Positions 32,809 to 40,780 of a stretch of 64,000 nt of DNA are shown piece after piece. Source of the stretch: Micromonospora sp. C95 (GTDB taxonomy: Bacteria > Actinomycetota > Actinomycetes > Mycobacteriales > Micromonosporaceae). The stretch is from NCBI RefSeq assembly GCF_018070465.1, contig NZ_JAGPXT010000001.1:248001-312000 (forward strand), given 5' to 3'. The notes under the pieces were generated by a model that ran no database searches, was not told the origin of the DNA, and was given only the letters and a program-made list of their open reading frames with translations. The translations under genes were made by a program, and so were the position numbers. Within the stretch, counting starts at the first letter, position 1. Every line of letters starts with the position of its first letter.

Positions 32809-33903
32809 TTAGCCGCGCACCGCCTCCATCGCCTCGGCCAGCCGCCGAACGCCCTCGTCGATACGGTCCGCAGTGACCGCCGAATAGGCCAGTCGGAGGG
32901 CGTGCCGCCCTCCGTCCAGAACGAAATCGCTGCCCTTGACCACCGCGACACCACGCTCGGCGGCCGCCGGGGCGAGCCGGTCGACCTCGATGTCCTCCGG
33001 CAGCTCGACCCAGAGGAAGTAGCCGCCGTCGGGCTCCACGAACCGGGCCTGCGGGATGTGCCGGCGCAGCGACTCGGCGAGCACCGTGGCGCGCTCGCCG
33101 AGGGCCGCCCGCACCGTCTCGATCGACCGGCCGATGTCCCCCGACACGCAGAACTGGTGCACGATGGCCTGGGACACCATGCCGGGCGAGATGTAGAGGC
33201 TCGTCGCCTTCTTCGCGATGTCGCCGATCAGGTCCGCCGGACCCACCAGGTAGCCCACCCGGACCCCCGGGCAGACGGTCTTGGTGAAGCTGGACGCGTG
33301 CACGACCACGTTGCGGGTGTCCATCGACAGCATCGACGGCAGCGCCTCACCCCGGAACCGGATGTCGGCGTACGGGTCGTCCTCGAAGATCGTGAAACCG
33401 AACTCGGCGGCCAGGTCCAGTAGTTCGCGACGCTTCTCCAGGGACAACGTCACGCCCGCCGGATTCTGGTAGTTCGGGATGACGTGGGCCAGCCGGGGGC
33501 GGACCCCGGACTCCAGCAGCTTGCGCAGCTCGGCGGTGTCCATACCGTCCGGCTGGATGGTGACCGCGTGCAGTTCGCTGCCCATGTTCCGCAGATTCAG
33601 CAGGGTCCGGTCGTAGGTGGGACGCTCCACCACCACCGCGTCGCCGGGGCGGACCAGGTGGTCGAAGAGAAAGGCGTCGGCCTGCAACGAGCCGTTGGTG
33701 ACCAGCACCTGCTCCGCCTCGACACCATGCTTCTCGGCGATCCACCTGCGGAGCGGGACGTAACCGACGGAGGTGCCGTACGCGGTCACCCCGGCAGGGT
33801 CGGCGTCGAAAGCGCGGACAGCGGCGGCCTTGAGCCCCTCGACATCGACGATGTCCAGTGAGGGGGCGCCACGGGCGAAGGAGATCAGCTGCTCGGCGGT
33901 CAT
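32809..33903 (-). CDS. PLP-dependent class I/II aminotransferase
   Basis: The 364-residue product is a fold-type I aminotransferase. Visible motifs: VTNGSLQADAFL (phosphate-binding turn), PNYQNPAGVTLS, the PLP-contacting aspartate in FEDDPYADIRF, and the Schiff-base lysine in ASSFTKTVCPGVRVGY. This pattern is that of 2-aminoadipate/aromatic aminotransferases related to LysN and the MocR catalytic domain. There is no N-terminal GntR domain. The substrate is not known. It is a single gene with an adjacent terminator hairpin. Confidence 0.92.
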   Translation of the reverse strand: MTAEQLISFARGAPSLDIVDVEGLKAAAVRAFDADPAGVTAYGTSVGYVPLRRWIAEKHGVEAEQVLVTNGSLQADAFLFDHLVRPGDAVVVERPTYDRTLLNLRNMGSELHAVTIQPDGMDTAELRKLLESGVRPRLAHVIPNYQNPAGVTLSLEKRRELLDLAAEFGFTIFEDDPYADIRFRGEALPSMLSMDTRNVVVHASSFTKTVCPGVRVGYLVGPADLIGDIAKKATSLYISPGMVSQAIVHQFCVSGDIGRSIETVRAALGERATVLAESLRRHIPQARFVEPDGGYFLWVELPEDIEVDRLAPAAAERGVAVVKGSDFVLDGGRHALRLAYSAVTADRIDEGVRRLAEAMEAVRG

Positions 33904-34031
33904 GGCTGTTCAGCGTACGGGCGGAGGTGGGACGTGCGCGGAAGGCACGGCGATGTCCGCATTCTGAGCCACCGGGTCGGGTGAACGGTCGCGGCCGGTG
34001 GCCTACCCGCCCGCGCCGACTGTGCGGCAGC

Positions 34032-34487
34032 TCAGGCCGGCACGCCCACCGGTTCCGACGGCCGCCGGGATGTCCCCGCCACGTGCAGACCCAGCAGCGT
34101 CATCAGCTGGCCCCAGTCGAAGTAGGACCGCCAGGCGGCGATCCGCCCACGACGCACCCGGACCACGTCCACCACCTCCCAGGCGACGTCCCGTCCGGTG
34201 GGCGCGACGGTCCCGAACGGGGTGTGCAGCACGCCGGTGTGGGTGCCGGTCAGCAGCTGCTCGACCGCCGCGCCACCGGCCGTGCGTACCGCACCGAGCG
34301 GCTCGACCCGCAGGTCGGGAAAGGCGCCCGTCCAGGTACGCAGCAGGGCCGGCAACTCGGTCGGGCGTACCGTGACGCCCGGCATGGCGTAGTGCGCGTC
34401 CGGCGCGTACAGCTCCGGCAGGCGAGCCACGTCCCGCCGCAGGAGCATCTCGTACTGCTGCTGGATCAACCGGTCCGCGCCACGCAT
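34032..34487 (-). CDS. SnoaL-like (NTF2-fold) protein
   Basis: The 151-residue product from ATG 34487 (GGGGAGG four bases upstream) matches the NTF2-like SnoaL fold: RRDVARLPELYAPDAHYAMPG, FPDLRVEPLGAV, WEVVDVVRVRRGRIAAWRSYFDW. Some members cyclise polyketides, others have no known activity; no polyketide genes are nearby, so the role is open. The same-strand CBS gene lies upstream with a 105-bp gap. Confidence 0.8.
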   Translation of the reverse strand: MRGADRLIQQQYEMLLRRDVARLPELYAPDAHYAMPGVTVRPTELPALLRTWTGAFPDLRVEPLGAVRTAGGAAVEQLLTGTHTGVLHTPFGTVAPTGRDVAWEVVDVVRVRRGRIAAWRSYFDWGQLMTLLGLHVAGTSRRPSEPVGVPA

Positions 34488-34592
34488 CACGCCTCCCCAC
34501 GCGGGACACGCTCCGCCCGCGCCCGCAGCCAGGGCATTACCCGCCGATCAGCCCGCCCAACCCGCGGCGGATCGACCGATAGCCCACCGTGG

Positions 34593-34985
34593 TCAGCCGG
34601 TGCCGACCATCCGGCTGGCCGCCCACACGCGCATGATGTCGCGTACCGAGATGACGCCGGCGACCTCGCGACCGTCGAGGACGACGAGGTGCCGGAAGCC
34701 ACCCCGGGCCATCGCCACCGCCGCTTCCTCGATCGTCCATTCCGGCCCCGCGTAGACGACGTCCCAGGTCAGATGGGCACCAGTCCGCTCGACGTCGCAG
34801 TCGAGACCGGCTCCGATCGCATTGAGCACATCCCGCTCGGTCATGATCCCGATGCCCTCGGAATCCGGGTCGATCACCACCGCCGACCCGATACGGCGCT
34901 CCGACATCATCCGCGCCGCCTGCCGCAGCGTGTGCTCTGGACCGACCACGAGGATCTCACTGGACATGGCTTCCCGAACCTGCAT
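34593..34985 (-). CDS. Two-CBS-domain protein
   Basis: The 130-residue product consists of a tandem CBS (Bateman) pair: REAMSSEILVVGPEHTLRQAARMM...GIGIMTERDVL and VYAGPEWTIEEAAVAMARGGFRHLVV...GVISVRDIM. Such stand-alone pairs bind adenine nucleotides and signal energy status; the partner is unknown. ATG 34985 follows AAAGGGG by about nine bases. It is divergent from the Nudix gene. Confidence 0.92.
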   Translation of the reverse strand: MQVREAMSSEILVVGPEHTLRQAARMMSERRIGSAVVIDPDSEGIGIMTERDVLNAIGAGLDCDVERTGAHLTWDVVYAGPEWTIEEAAVAMARGGFRHLVVLDGREVAGVISVRDIMRVWAASRMVGTG

Positions 34986-35100
34986 GACACATCACCCCTT
35001 TGGGACGGCTGCACCCGGTTACCCGCAATGGTGAGCCCCGCAGGTTTCCAGGACAAGACCGGACATCATGGCGGCAGGCCCCCACGGCTACTGTTCATGA

Positions 35101-35550
35101 ATGTCCACCGAGCCGCTGCGCTGCGCGGGGGCGCTGATCGTCGCTCCCGACGGACGCCTGTTCTTTCAGCGCCGCTCGCCGCACCGGCGACTCTTCCCCA
35201 ACTGCTGGGACATCGTCGGCGGGCACCTCGAACCGGGCGAGTCCGTGCAGGACGCGCTGCACCGGGAGGTCACCGAGGAGACCGGCTGGCGGGTGACCGA
35301 GGTGATCGCCGAGATCGGCGAGTACCGCTACGTCGGGGACGACGGCCTGGCCCGGATCGAGAGCGACTGGCTGGTCCGGGTCGACGGCGATCTGACCGCA
35401 CCCGTGCTGGAGGCCGGCAAACACACCGAGTACCGCTGGCTCGGCCCCGGCGACCTCGACCTGCTCGACGAGCACCGTGACGTCAACGACGGGCTGATCC
35501 GGCACATCGCCGAGCGGGCCTTCGCCGTCCTGCGATCCACCGGTTCGTGA
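35101..35550 (+). CDS. Nudix hydrolase
   Basis: The 149-residue product contains a complete Nudix box beginning at GGHLEPGESVQDALHREV and ending EETGW (about residues 40-63), with the metal-binding glutamates intact. It should hydrolyse a nucleoside diphosphate linked to another group; the substrate is unknown. The ATG follows a -10-like TACTGT by six bases without a ribosome binding site, pointing to a leaderless transcript. Confidence 0.92.
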   Translation: MSTEPLRCAGALIVAPDGRLFFQRRSPHRRLFPNCWDIVGGHLEPGESVQDALHREVTEETGWRVTEVIAEIGEYRYVGDDGLARIESDWLVRVDGDLTAPVLEAGKHTEYRWLGPGDLDLLDEHRDVNDGLIRHIAERAFAVLRSTGS

Positions 35551-35692
35551 GCGACACGGTCGGGCCCGGTCCACGGGTGACGAGCTGACCCGGCGGTTCT
35601 GCCCGGGCTGACCGGCTTTGCCGGCGATCGGGGACGACCGGTGGCCGGTTGACCGGCGACAGCGCCGCCCCGGGCGGCGCTATCCTCCTTCG

Positions 35693-36457
35693 GTGAACGC
35701 TGCGAGAACAGAAGCTGATGCCGGCATGGTCGGAATGGTGCTGGCAGCTGGCGCGGGTCGCCGGCTGCGCCCGTACACCGACACCCTGCCCAAGGCGTTG
35801 GTGCCGGTGGACGGCGAGATCACCATCCTCGACATCGCGCTGCGCAACCTGGCCGCAGTTGGGCTCACCGAGGTCGTGGTGGTGGTCGGCTACGCCGCGG
35901 ACGCCGTCCGCGAACGCCAGGCCGAGCTGGAGCAGCGGTACGGCGTCACGATCACCCTGGTGCCCAACGACAAGGCCGAGGAGTGGAACAACGCCTATTC
36001 CCTCTGGCTGGCCCGGGCCTGGTTCTCCCGGGGCGTTCTGCTGGTCAACGGCGACACCGTGCACCCGGTGAGCATCGAGAAGACCCTGCTGGCCGAGCGG
36101 GGGCCGGGCGTGCTGCTCGCGATCGACACCCTCAAGCCGCTGGCCGAGGAGGAGATGAAGACCACCTTCGACGCCGCCGGCCAGCTCACCCGGATCACCA
36201 AGCTGATGGACCCGGGCGAGGCGTACGGCGAGTACATCGGGGCCACACTCATCGAGCCACAGGTGGCCGAGGCGCTCGCCGACGCCCTGGAGGCGACCTG
36301 GCGACGCGACCCGAACCTGTACTACGAGGACGGGTACCAGGAGTTCGCCGACCGGGGCGGCGAGGTCCGGGCGGCACCGATCGGTGACGTGGCCTGGGTC
36401 GAGGTCGACAACCACGCCGACCTGGCCCGAGCCCGGGAGATCGCGTGCCGCTACTAG
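35693..36457 (+). CDS. NTP transferase family protein (sugar/alcohol-phosphate nucleotidyltransferase)
   Basis: The 254-residue product has the nucleotidyltransferase signature MVLAAGAGRRLRPYTDTLPK, the metal aspartate in LLVNGDTVH, and EVDNHADLARA near the end. It resembles phosphocholine and inositol-1-phosphate cytidylyltransferases, which activate an alcohol phosphate as its CDP derivative. The GTG at 35693 lies six bases after TATCCT with no ribosome binding site, so it is probably leaderless. It is the first gene of a three-gene operon overlapping the next gene by 13 bases, with a G1P-dehydrogenase-like enzyme and a CDP-alcohol phosphotransferase: an apparent make-activate-attach pathway. 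Confidence 0.85.
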   Translation: MNAARTEADAGMVGMVLAAGAGRRLRPYTDTLPKALVPVDGEITILDIALRNLAAVGLTEVVVVVGYAADAVRERQAELEQRYGVTITLVPNDKAEEWNNAYSLWLARAWFSRGVLLVNGDTVHPVSIEKTLLAERGPGVLLAIDTLKPLAEEEMKTTFDAAGQLTRITKLMDPGEAYGEYIGATLIEPQVAEALADALEATWRRDPNLYYEDGYQEFADRGGEVRAAPIGDVAWVEVDNHADLARAREIACRY

Positions 36458-37512
36458 CCCGTACCGTCGCCACGCCGCTGTCGATCGAGGTCCGCCGGGG
36501 CGCGGTGGCCGACCTCGGCTCGCTGCTGGCCGACCGCCGGATCTCCAGCGGCGGCGACGTCGCGGTGGTGGTCGGCCCGGGTCAGGGCGAGAAGATCGTC
36601 GAGCTGTGCCGGCCCTCGCTCGGGTCGGCCGACGTGTTCACCGTCGCCGGCGGCAGCGTCGACTCCGCCAACGAACTCGGCGACCAGCTGCGCCGCCGCA
36701 ACTACGACGCCGTGGTCGGCATCGGCGGCGGAAAGACCATCGACACCGCCAAGTACGCCGCCACCCGCTACGGCATCCCGATGGTCACCGTGGCGACAAG
36801 CCTCGCCAACGACGGGATCGCCTCTCCGGTGGCGTCGCTGACCCACGAGGGTGGCAAGGGCTCGTACGGGGTGCACATCCCGATCGCCGTCCTGGTCGAC
36901 CTCGACTTCGTGGAGAACGGACCGGATCGGCAGACCCAGGCCGGCATCGGCGACGCGGTGAGCAACCTCAGCGCCTGCGCCGACTGGGAACTGGCCCACG
37001 AGATCCGCGGCGAGCCGATCGACGGGCTGGCCGTGACGCTGGCCCGCACCGGAGCGGAGGCGCTGGTCAACCATCCCGGGAAGATCACCGACGACGGGTT
37101 CCTGACCACGCTGGCCGAGGCGTTGATCCTGGGCGGCATCTCGATGTCGATCTGCGGCTCCAGCCGGCCGGCCAGCGGCGGCGACCACGAGATCTCACAC
37201 GCCATCGACCACCTCTTCCCGAGCACCGCCTCGCACGGGGAACAGGCCGGCCTCGGCGCGTTGTTCTGCACCTTCCTCCGGGGCGACCTGGAACGGTTCG
37301 GCCAGCTCGCCCGCTGCCTGCATCGGCACGGGCTGTCCACCCGACCCGCCGACCTCGGGCTGACCGACGAGCAGTTCGTCGAGGCGGTGGCCTTCGCCCC
37401 GCACACCCGGCCCGACCGTTACACGATCCTCGAACACCTGGCGCTGTCCGCCGACGACCTTCACACCCGGCTGGGAGACTACGTTGACGCCCTTCGTGAG
37501 CACCTTGGCTGA
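36445..37512 (+). CDS. Glycerol-1-phosphate dehydrogenase-like (iron-containing ADH superfamily)
   Basis: The 355-residue product has the NAD(P) motif GIGGGKTIDTAKYAA, TSLANDGIASPVASL and the metal/substrate block SSRPASGGDHEISHAIDH, followed by SHGEQAGLG. These match sn-glycerol-1-phosphate dehydrogenases (archaeal EgsA, bacterial AraM) better than ordinary alcohol dehydrogenases. The known reaction reduces dihydroxyacetone phosphate to sn-glycerol-1-phosphate. The GTG start at 36445 has GGGAG six bases upstream and overlaps the preceding gene. In this operon its product could be the alcohol phosphate activated by the nucleotidyltransferase; that is inference. Confidence 0.82.
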   Translation: MPLLARTVATPLSIEVRRGAVADLGSLLADRRISSGGDVAVVVGPGQGEKIVELCRPSLGSADVFTVAGGSVDSANELGDQLRRRNYDAVVGIGGGKTIDTAKYAATRYGIPMVTVATSLANDGIASPVASLTHEGGKGSYGVHIPIAVLVDLDFVENGPDRQTQAGIGDAVSNLSACADWELAHEIRGEPIDGLAVTLARTGAEALVNHPGKITDDGFLTTLAEALILGGISMSICGSSRPASGGDHEISHAIDHLFPSTASHGEQAGLGALFCTFLRGDLERFGQLARCLHRHGLSTRPADLGLTDEQFVEAVAFAPHTRPDRYTILEHLALSADDLHTRLGDYVDALREHLG

Positions 37513-38212
37513 GCCGTCCCACCCCACGGTCACCGACTTCCACCGGGTGAACCGGGGTGGTGGCCTGTTCAGCGAGTCGGTCAGCCAGTGGATCGGCGCG
37601 GTCTTCGCGCTCGTCGCCCAGCGCCTCGGGCTCCGGCCGACCGCGTTGACCATCACCAACCTGCTGCTCGGGCTGGCCACCTCGGTCACCGTGGTCGCGC
37701 TCGCCGGCCCGGTCGCCGCCGGGGACGTGCCGGCTCCGGTGGTCGGGCTGGTCGCGCTCCTCGGCTGGCAGATCGCGTACGCCCTGGACTGCGCCGACGG
37801 GCAACTGGCCCGGGTGACCGGGCAGGGCAGCGCGGCCGGCGCCCGGGTCGACGTGCTCTGTGACGTGGCCGCCCAGATCGCCCTGGTCGCCGCCCTGTCC
37901 GCCACCGCCGTGGCGCAGCAGCCGGCGACCCCGACCTGGCTGGTGGCCGCGTTCGCCGGCACCTGGATGGTCAACCTGGTCACCTCGGTGATGCAGTCCG
38001 GCCCGAACGCGGCCAGCATGGTCACCTCCACCAGCCTGCCCGTACGCCTGGTCAAGCTGGTCCGCGACTACGGCGCGGTCATCTTCGTGGCCGCCCTGGT
38101 CCTGGCCCTCGCCCCGGCTCTCACCCTCTGGGTGATGATCGCCTTCACCGCAGTCAACGGCGGCTTCCTCCTGGCCAGCATCGCCTTCTCCGCCCGCGCC
38201 AGCCTCCGCTGA
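37484..38212 (+). CDS. CDP-alcohol phosphatidyltransferase family membrane enzyme
   Basis: The 242-residue product has about six membrane segments and the complete family motif from DCADGQLAR to the two final aspartates (ARVDVLCD), spaced D-x2-D-G-x2-A-R-x9-G-x3-D-x3-D as required. Such enzymes transfer an alcohol phosphate from a CDP-alcohol to another alcohol. The TTG at 37484 has GGGAG six bases upstream; the GTG at 37496 is an alternative. It overlaps the dehydrogenase gene by 29 bases and closes the operon, followed by a family-B hairpin. Confidence 0.9.
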   Translation: MTPFVSTLAEPSHPTVTDFHRVNRGGGLFSESVSQWIGAVFALVAQRLGLRPTALTITNLLLGLATSVTVVALAGPVAAGDVPAPVVGLVALLGWQIAYALDCADGQLARVTGQGSAAGARVDVLCDVAAQIALVAALSATAVAQQPATPTWLVAAFAGTWMVNLVTSVMQSGPNAASMVTSTSLPVRLVKLVRDYGAVIFVAALVLALAPALTLWVMIAFTAVNGGFLLASIAFSARASLR

Positions 38213-38240
38213 CCGACGTCGCGGCGCCCGTTCCGCGAGA

Positions 38241-38288
38241 TGCGGCATGTCGCGGCTTCCCCTCGCCGGGAGACCGCGACATCCCGCA
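38241..38288. terminator. Family-B intergenic hairpin (bidirectional terminator)
   Basis: TGCGGCATGTCGCGG (38241-38255) pairs with CCGCGACATCCCGCA (38274-38288), one mismatch, 18-base loop. It lies between convergent genes ending at 38212 and 38303. Confidence 0.75.
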
Positions 38289-38302
38289 ACCTGTGTCCGC
38301 CG

Positions 38303-39640
38303 TCAGCGGCGCAGGCCAGCGTAGATGTCGATCAGACGTTTGGTGACGGTGTCCGGGTGGAAGTTGCGCTCGTAGCGCATCCGTGCGGCCGCCGAGATCG
38401 CCGAGGCACCGGCGGCGGCCACCGGCAGGGCGGCGGCCAGGGCTGCCGGCTCCGGCGGCACGACCCAGCCCGCCTCGCCGGTCACCACACCGGCCGGCAC
38501 CACCCACCCTTCCCCGGTACCAGCGGCATCCGACATCGCCGACCCGGCGTCGGCGGAGGAGTTCGGAGCCGAGGAACCCGGCACGGAGCCGGTTACCGCA
38601 GGGGCGGATGCCGAGGCGACCACGGCCGGACCGGTGCCGGCGGGCTCCCGAGGGGTGTCCGCGCCAACCAGGTACGGAATGCCGCCGAGTGCGGTGCCGA
38701 GCACCGGCCGACCGCTGGCCAACGCCTCGATGATCACGGTCGGCAACACGTCGTGCCAGGTGGACGTCGCCAGCACCACGGCGCTGTCGGCGAGCGCCTG
38801 CCGCACGCCGGCCCGGTCCAGCGGGCCGAGGTACGTGACGTCGGAGCGCTCCGCCGCCACCGCCTCGACCAGCTGGCGCAGCTCGCCGTCTCCGGCGACG
38901 CGCAGCGGGCCCAACGTGCCGTCCGGGTGTCGCCGCCAGGCGTCCACGAGCAGGTCGAGGCCCTTCTCGGGAGAGAGCCGGCCGAGGAACAGGAAGCCCT
39001 GGCCGAGCGGTGCGGGCGTGCCCGGGTCGGGGATTCCGTTCGGTTTCACCACGATCCGCTCGTCGGGGATGCCGTAGTCCCGCAGGTGATCGGCGACCGC
39101 GGTGGTCAGGGCGACGAACCGGTCCACCGACTTCCAGGTGCCCCGGTGCACGGCCAGCGTGGTGGCCATCAGCGCGCTCTGCGCCCGCGACCCCCGGTAG
39201 CAGCGGTGCACCACCGCCGGTACACCGAGTGCCCGACCCCGGCAGTCCTGGCAGATCACGCCGTCCCGGAAGTACAGCCCCGAGGAGCAGACCTGTCGGT
39301 AGTTGTGCACCGTCTGCACCACGGGCACGCCGTGTTTGTGCGCGGTCCGCACCACCCAGGGCGACAGAAGGGGGTACGGGTTGTGCAGGTGCAGCACGTC
39401 CGGGCGGTGCTCGGTGAGCAGTCGGGACAGCTCCTGTTGGGCCCGTGGCGCGTAGATCGGGGAGATCGGCAGCAGCGCCTTCGCCGTCCTCGGCATCGAC
39501 GGGATCTCGTCGGAGCTGCGCAGGAACGGCAGCACCTCCACCCCGGCGGCGCTGAGCTGGGCGATCTCGGCGTCGACGATCGTGTTCTCACCGGACGGCT
39601 GAGCTTCCCGGTACCGGTTGTGCGCCACCACGATTCTCAC
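38303..39640 (-). CDS. GT4 family glycosyltransferase with low-complexity insert
   Basis: The 445-residue product is a GT-B enzyme: N-terminal RIVVAHNRYREAQPSGENT and LHLHNPYPLLSP, C-terminal FLGRLSPEKGLDLLVDAW and IIEALASGRPVLGTALGGIPYLV. Between about residues 335 and 395, where the C-terminal domain normally continues to GLLVPPGD, there is a Ser/Ala/Gly/Pro-rich insertion that ends in WVVPAG and WVVPPEP, so the acceptor-proximal motif appears twice. Sugar and acceptor are unknown. The GTG start follows TAGCCT by eight bases without a ribosome binding site, so it is probably leaderless. It is head-to-head with the Fpg/Nei gene, 24 bp apart. Confidence 0.88.
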   Translation of the reverse strand: MRIVVAHNRYREAQPSGENTIVDAEIAQLSAAGVEVLPFLRSSDEIPSMPRTAKALLPISPIYAPRAQQELSRLLTEHRPDVLHLHNPYPLLSPWVVRTAHKHGVPVVQTVHNYRQVCSSGLYFRDGVICQDCRGRALGVPAVVHRCYRGSRAQSALMATTLAVHRGTWKSVDRFVALTTAVADHLRDYGIPDERIVVKPNGIPDPGTPAPLGQGFLFLGRLSPEKGLDLLVDAWRRHPDGTLGPLRVAGDGELRQLVEAVAAERSDVTYLGPLDRAGVRQALADSAVVLATSTWHDVLPTVIIEALASGRPVLGTALGGIPYLVGADTPREPAGTGPAVVASASAPAVTGSVPGSSAPNSSADAGSAMSDAAGTGEGWVVPAGVVTGEAGWVVPPEPAALAAALPVAAAGASAISAAARMRYERNFHPDTVTKRLIDIYAGLRR

Positions 39641-39664
39641 GGGAAAGAAGGCTACCGTTGGACG

Positions 39665-40525
39665 ATGCCCGAACTACCGGAGGTGGAGGCGCTCGCCGGT
39701 TACCTGCGACAGCGCGCGGTGGGCCGGCGGGTCGACCGCCTGGAGGTCGCCGCGATCAGCGCCCTGAAGACGTACGACCCGGCGCCGACCGCCGTCGCGG
39801 GCCGGGCGGTGACCGACGCCCGGCGGTACGGCAAGTTCCTCGACGTGGTCTTCGACGGCGGCCTGCACCTGGTGGTCCACCTGGCCCGCGCCGGCTGGCT
39901 GCACTACCGGGAGGCGTTCGCTTCGACGGTTCCGTTGCGGCCCGGCAAGGGACCGATCGCGATCCGGGTACGCCTCGACGACGGCTCCGGGTTCGACCTT
40001 ACCGAGGCCGGTACGCAGAAGAAGCTCGCCGCCTACCTGGTGACGGATCCGCAGGCGGTGCCCGGGGTGGCCAAGCTCGGGCCGGACGCGCTCTCGGCCG
40101 ACCTGGCCACCTTCGCCGCTGCCCTACGTGGCCGCCGGGGCCAGGTCAAGGGGGTGCTCACCGACCAGTCGGTGCTCGGCGGGGTCGGCAACGCGTACTC
40201 CGACGAGATCCTGCATGCCGCGAAGCTGTCGCCGTTCGCGTTGACCGATCGGCTGTCCGACGATCAGATGGCGACCCTGCACGCGGCGACCCGTCGGGTG
40301 CTGGGTGACGCGGTGACCCGGTCGCTGGGGCAGCGGGCGGCGGAGTTGAAGGGTGAGAAGCGCTCCGGGCTCAAGGTGCACGCCCGCACCGGGCTGCCCT
40401 GTCCGGTCTGCGGCGACACCGTCCGGGAGGTCTCGTTCGCCGACTCCAGCCTCCAGTACTGCCCGACCTGCCAGACCGGCGGGAAGCCCCTTGCTGACCG
40501 ACGGTTGTCAAGGCTCGTACGGTGA
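39665..40525 (+). CDS. Fpg/Nei family DNA glycosylase/AP lyase
   Basis: The 286-residue product begins MPELPEVE, in which the proline after the removed Met is the catalytic nucleophile. H2TH-domain residues include QSVLGGVGNAYSDEIL and the C-terminal zinc finger is CPVCGDTVREVSFADSS then CPTC. These enzymes excise oxidised bases and cut the abasic site. The substrate range (Fpg or Nei) is not decided. The ATG at 39665 lies six bases after TACCGT without a ribosome binding site; the long frame upstream is an artefact over the opposite-strand glycosyltransferase gene. Confidence 0.94.
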   Translation: MPELPEVEALAGYLRQRAVGRRVDRLEVAAISALKTYDPAPTAVAGRAVTDARRYGKFLDVVFDGGLHLVVHLARAGWLHYREAFASTVPLRPGKGPIAIRVRLDDGSGFDLTEAGTQKKLAAYLVTDPQAVPGVAKLGPDALSADLATFAAALRGRRGQVKGVLTDQSVLGGVGNAYSDEILHAAKLSPFALTDRLSDDQMATLHAATRRVLGDAVTRSLGQRAAELKGEKRSGLKVHARTGLPCPVCGDTVREVSFADSSLQYCPTCQTGGKPLADRRLSRLVR

Positions 40526-40592
40526 GTAACACCACTCACTGATTACGGAGCGGAATCGGACGCGCCGTGCGCAACCGCCGGTCCGGCGCTCT

Positions 40593-40628
40593 ACCGGGGC
40601 CGCCATCCATCGGTATAGTGGCCCCGGT
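40593..40628 (+). promoter_or_regulatory. Promoter with flanking dyad upstream of exopolysaccharide gene
   Basis: A -10-like TATAGT (40614-40619) is enclosed by a perfect inverted repeat ACCGGGGCC-N18-GGCCCCGGT (40593-40601 and 40620-40628). A repressor or an RNA hairpin could use it. The start codon is about 150 bases downstream, leaving a long leader. Confidence 0.45.
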
Positions 40629-40780
40629 CCCCGGCTCCCGAATGGCATGGGGCCGGCCAGATCCCAGGCGGTAGGTGGCCGCCGCGCAATGTCCCTCGGG
40701 TCGGCGACGGAACGGAACTCGCGTGGGAAACTGGAACGGTGGGCGACCCGGGCGGTCACGGCGAGTGAACGTGGCGGGTC

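Noticed and set aside
38240..39664. Upstream part of a 761-residue plus-strand frame ending in Fpg/Nei
   Set aside because: Only the part from ATG 39665 (MPELPEVE) is real; the rest is antisense to the GT4 gene and crosses a hairpin.
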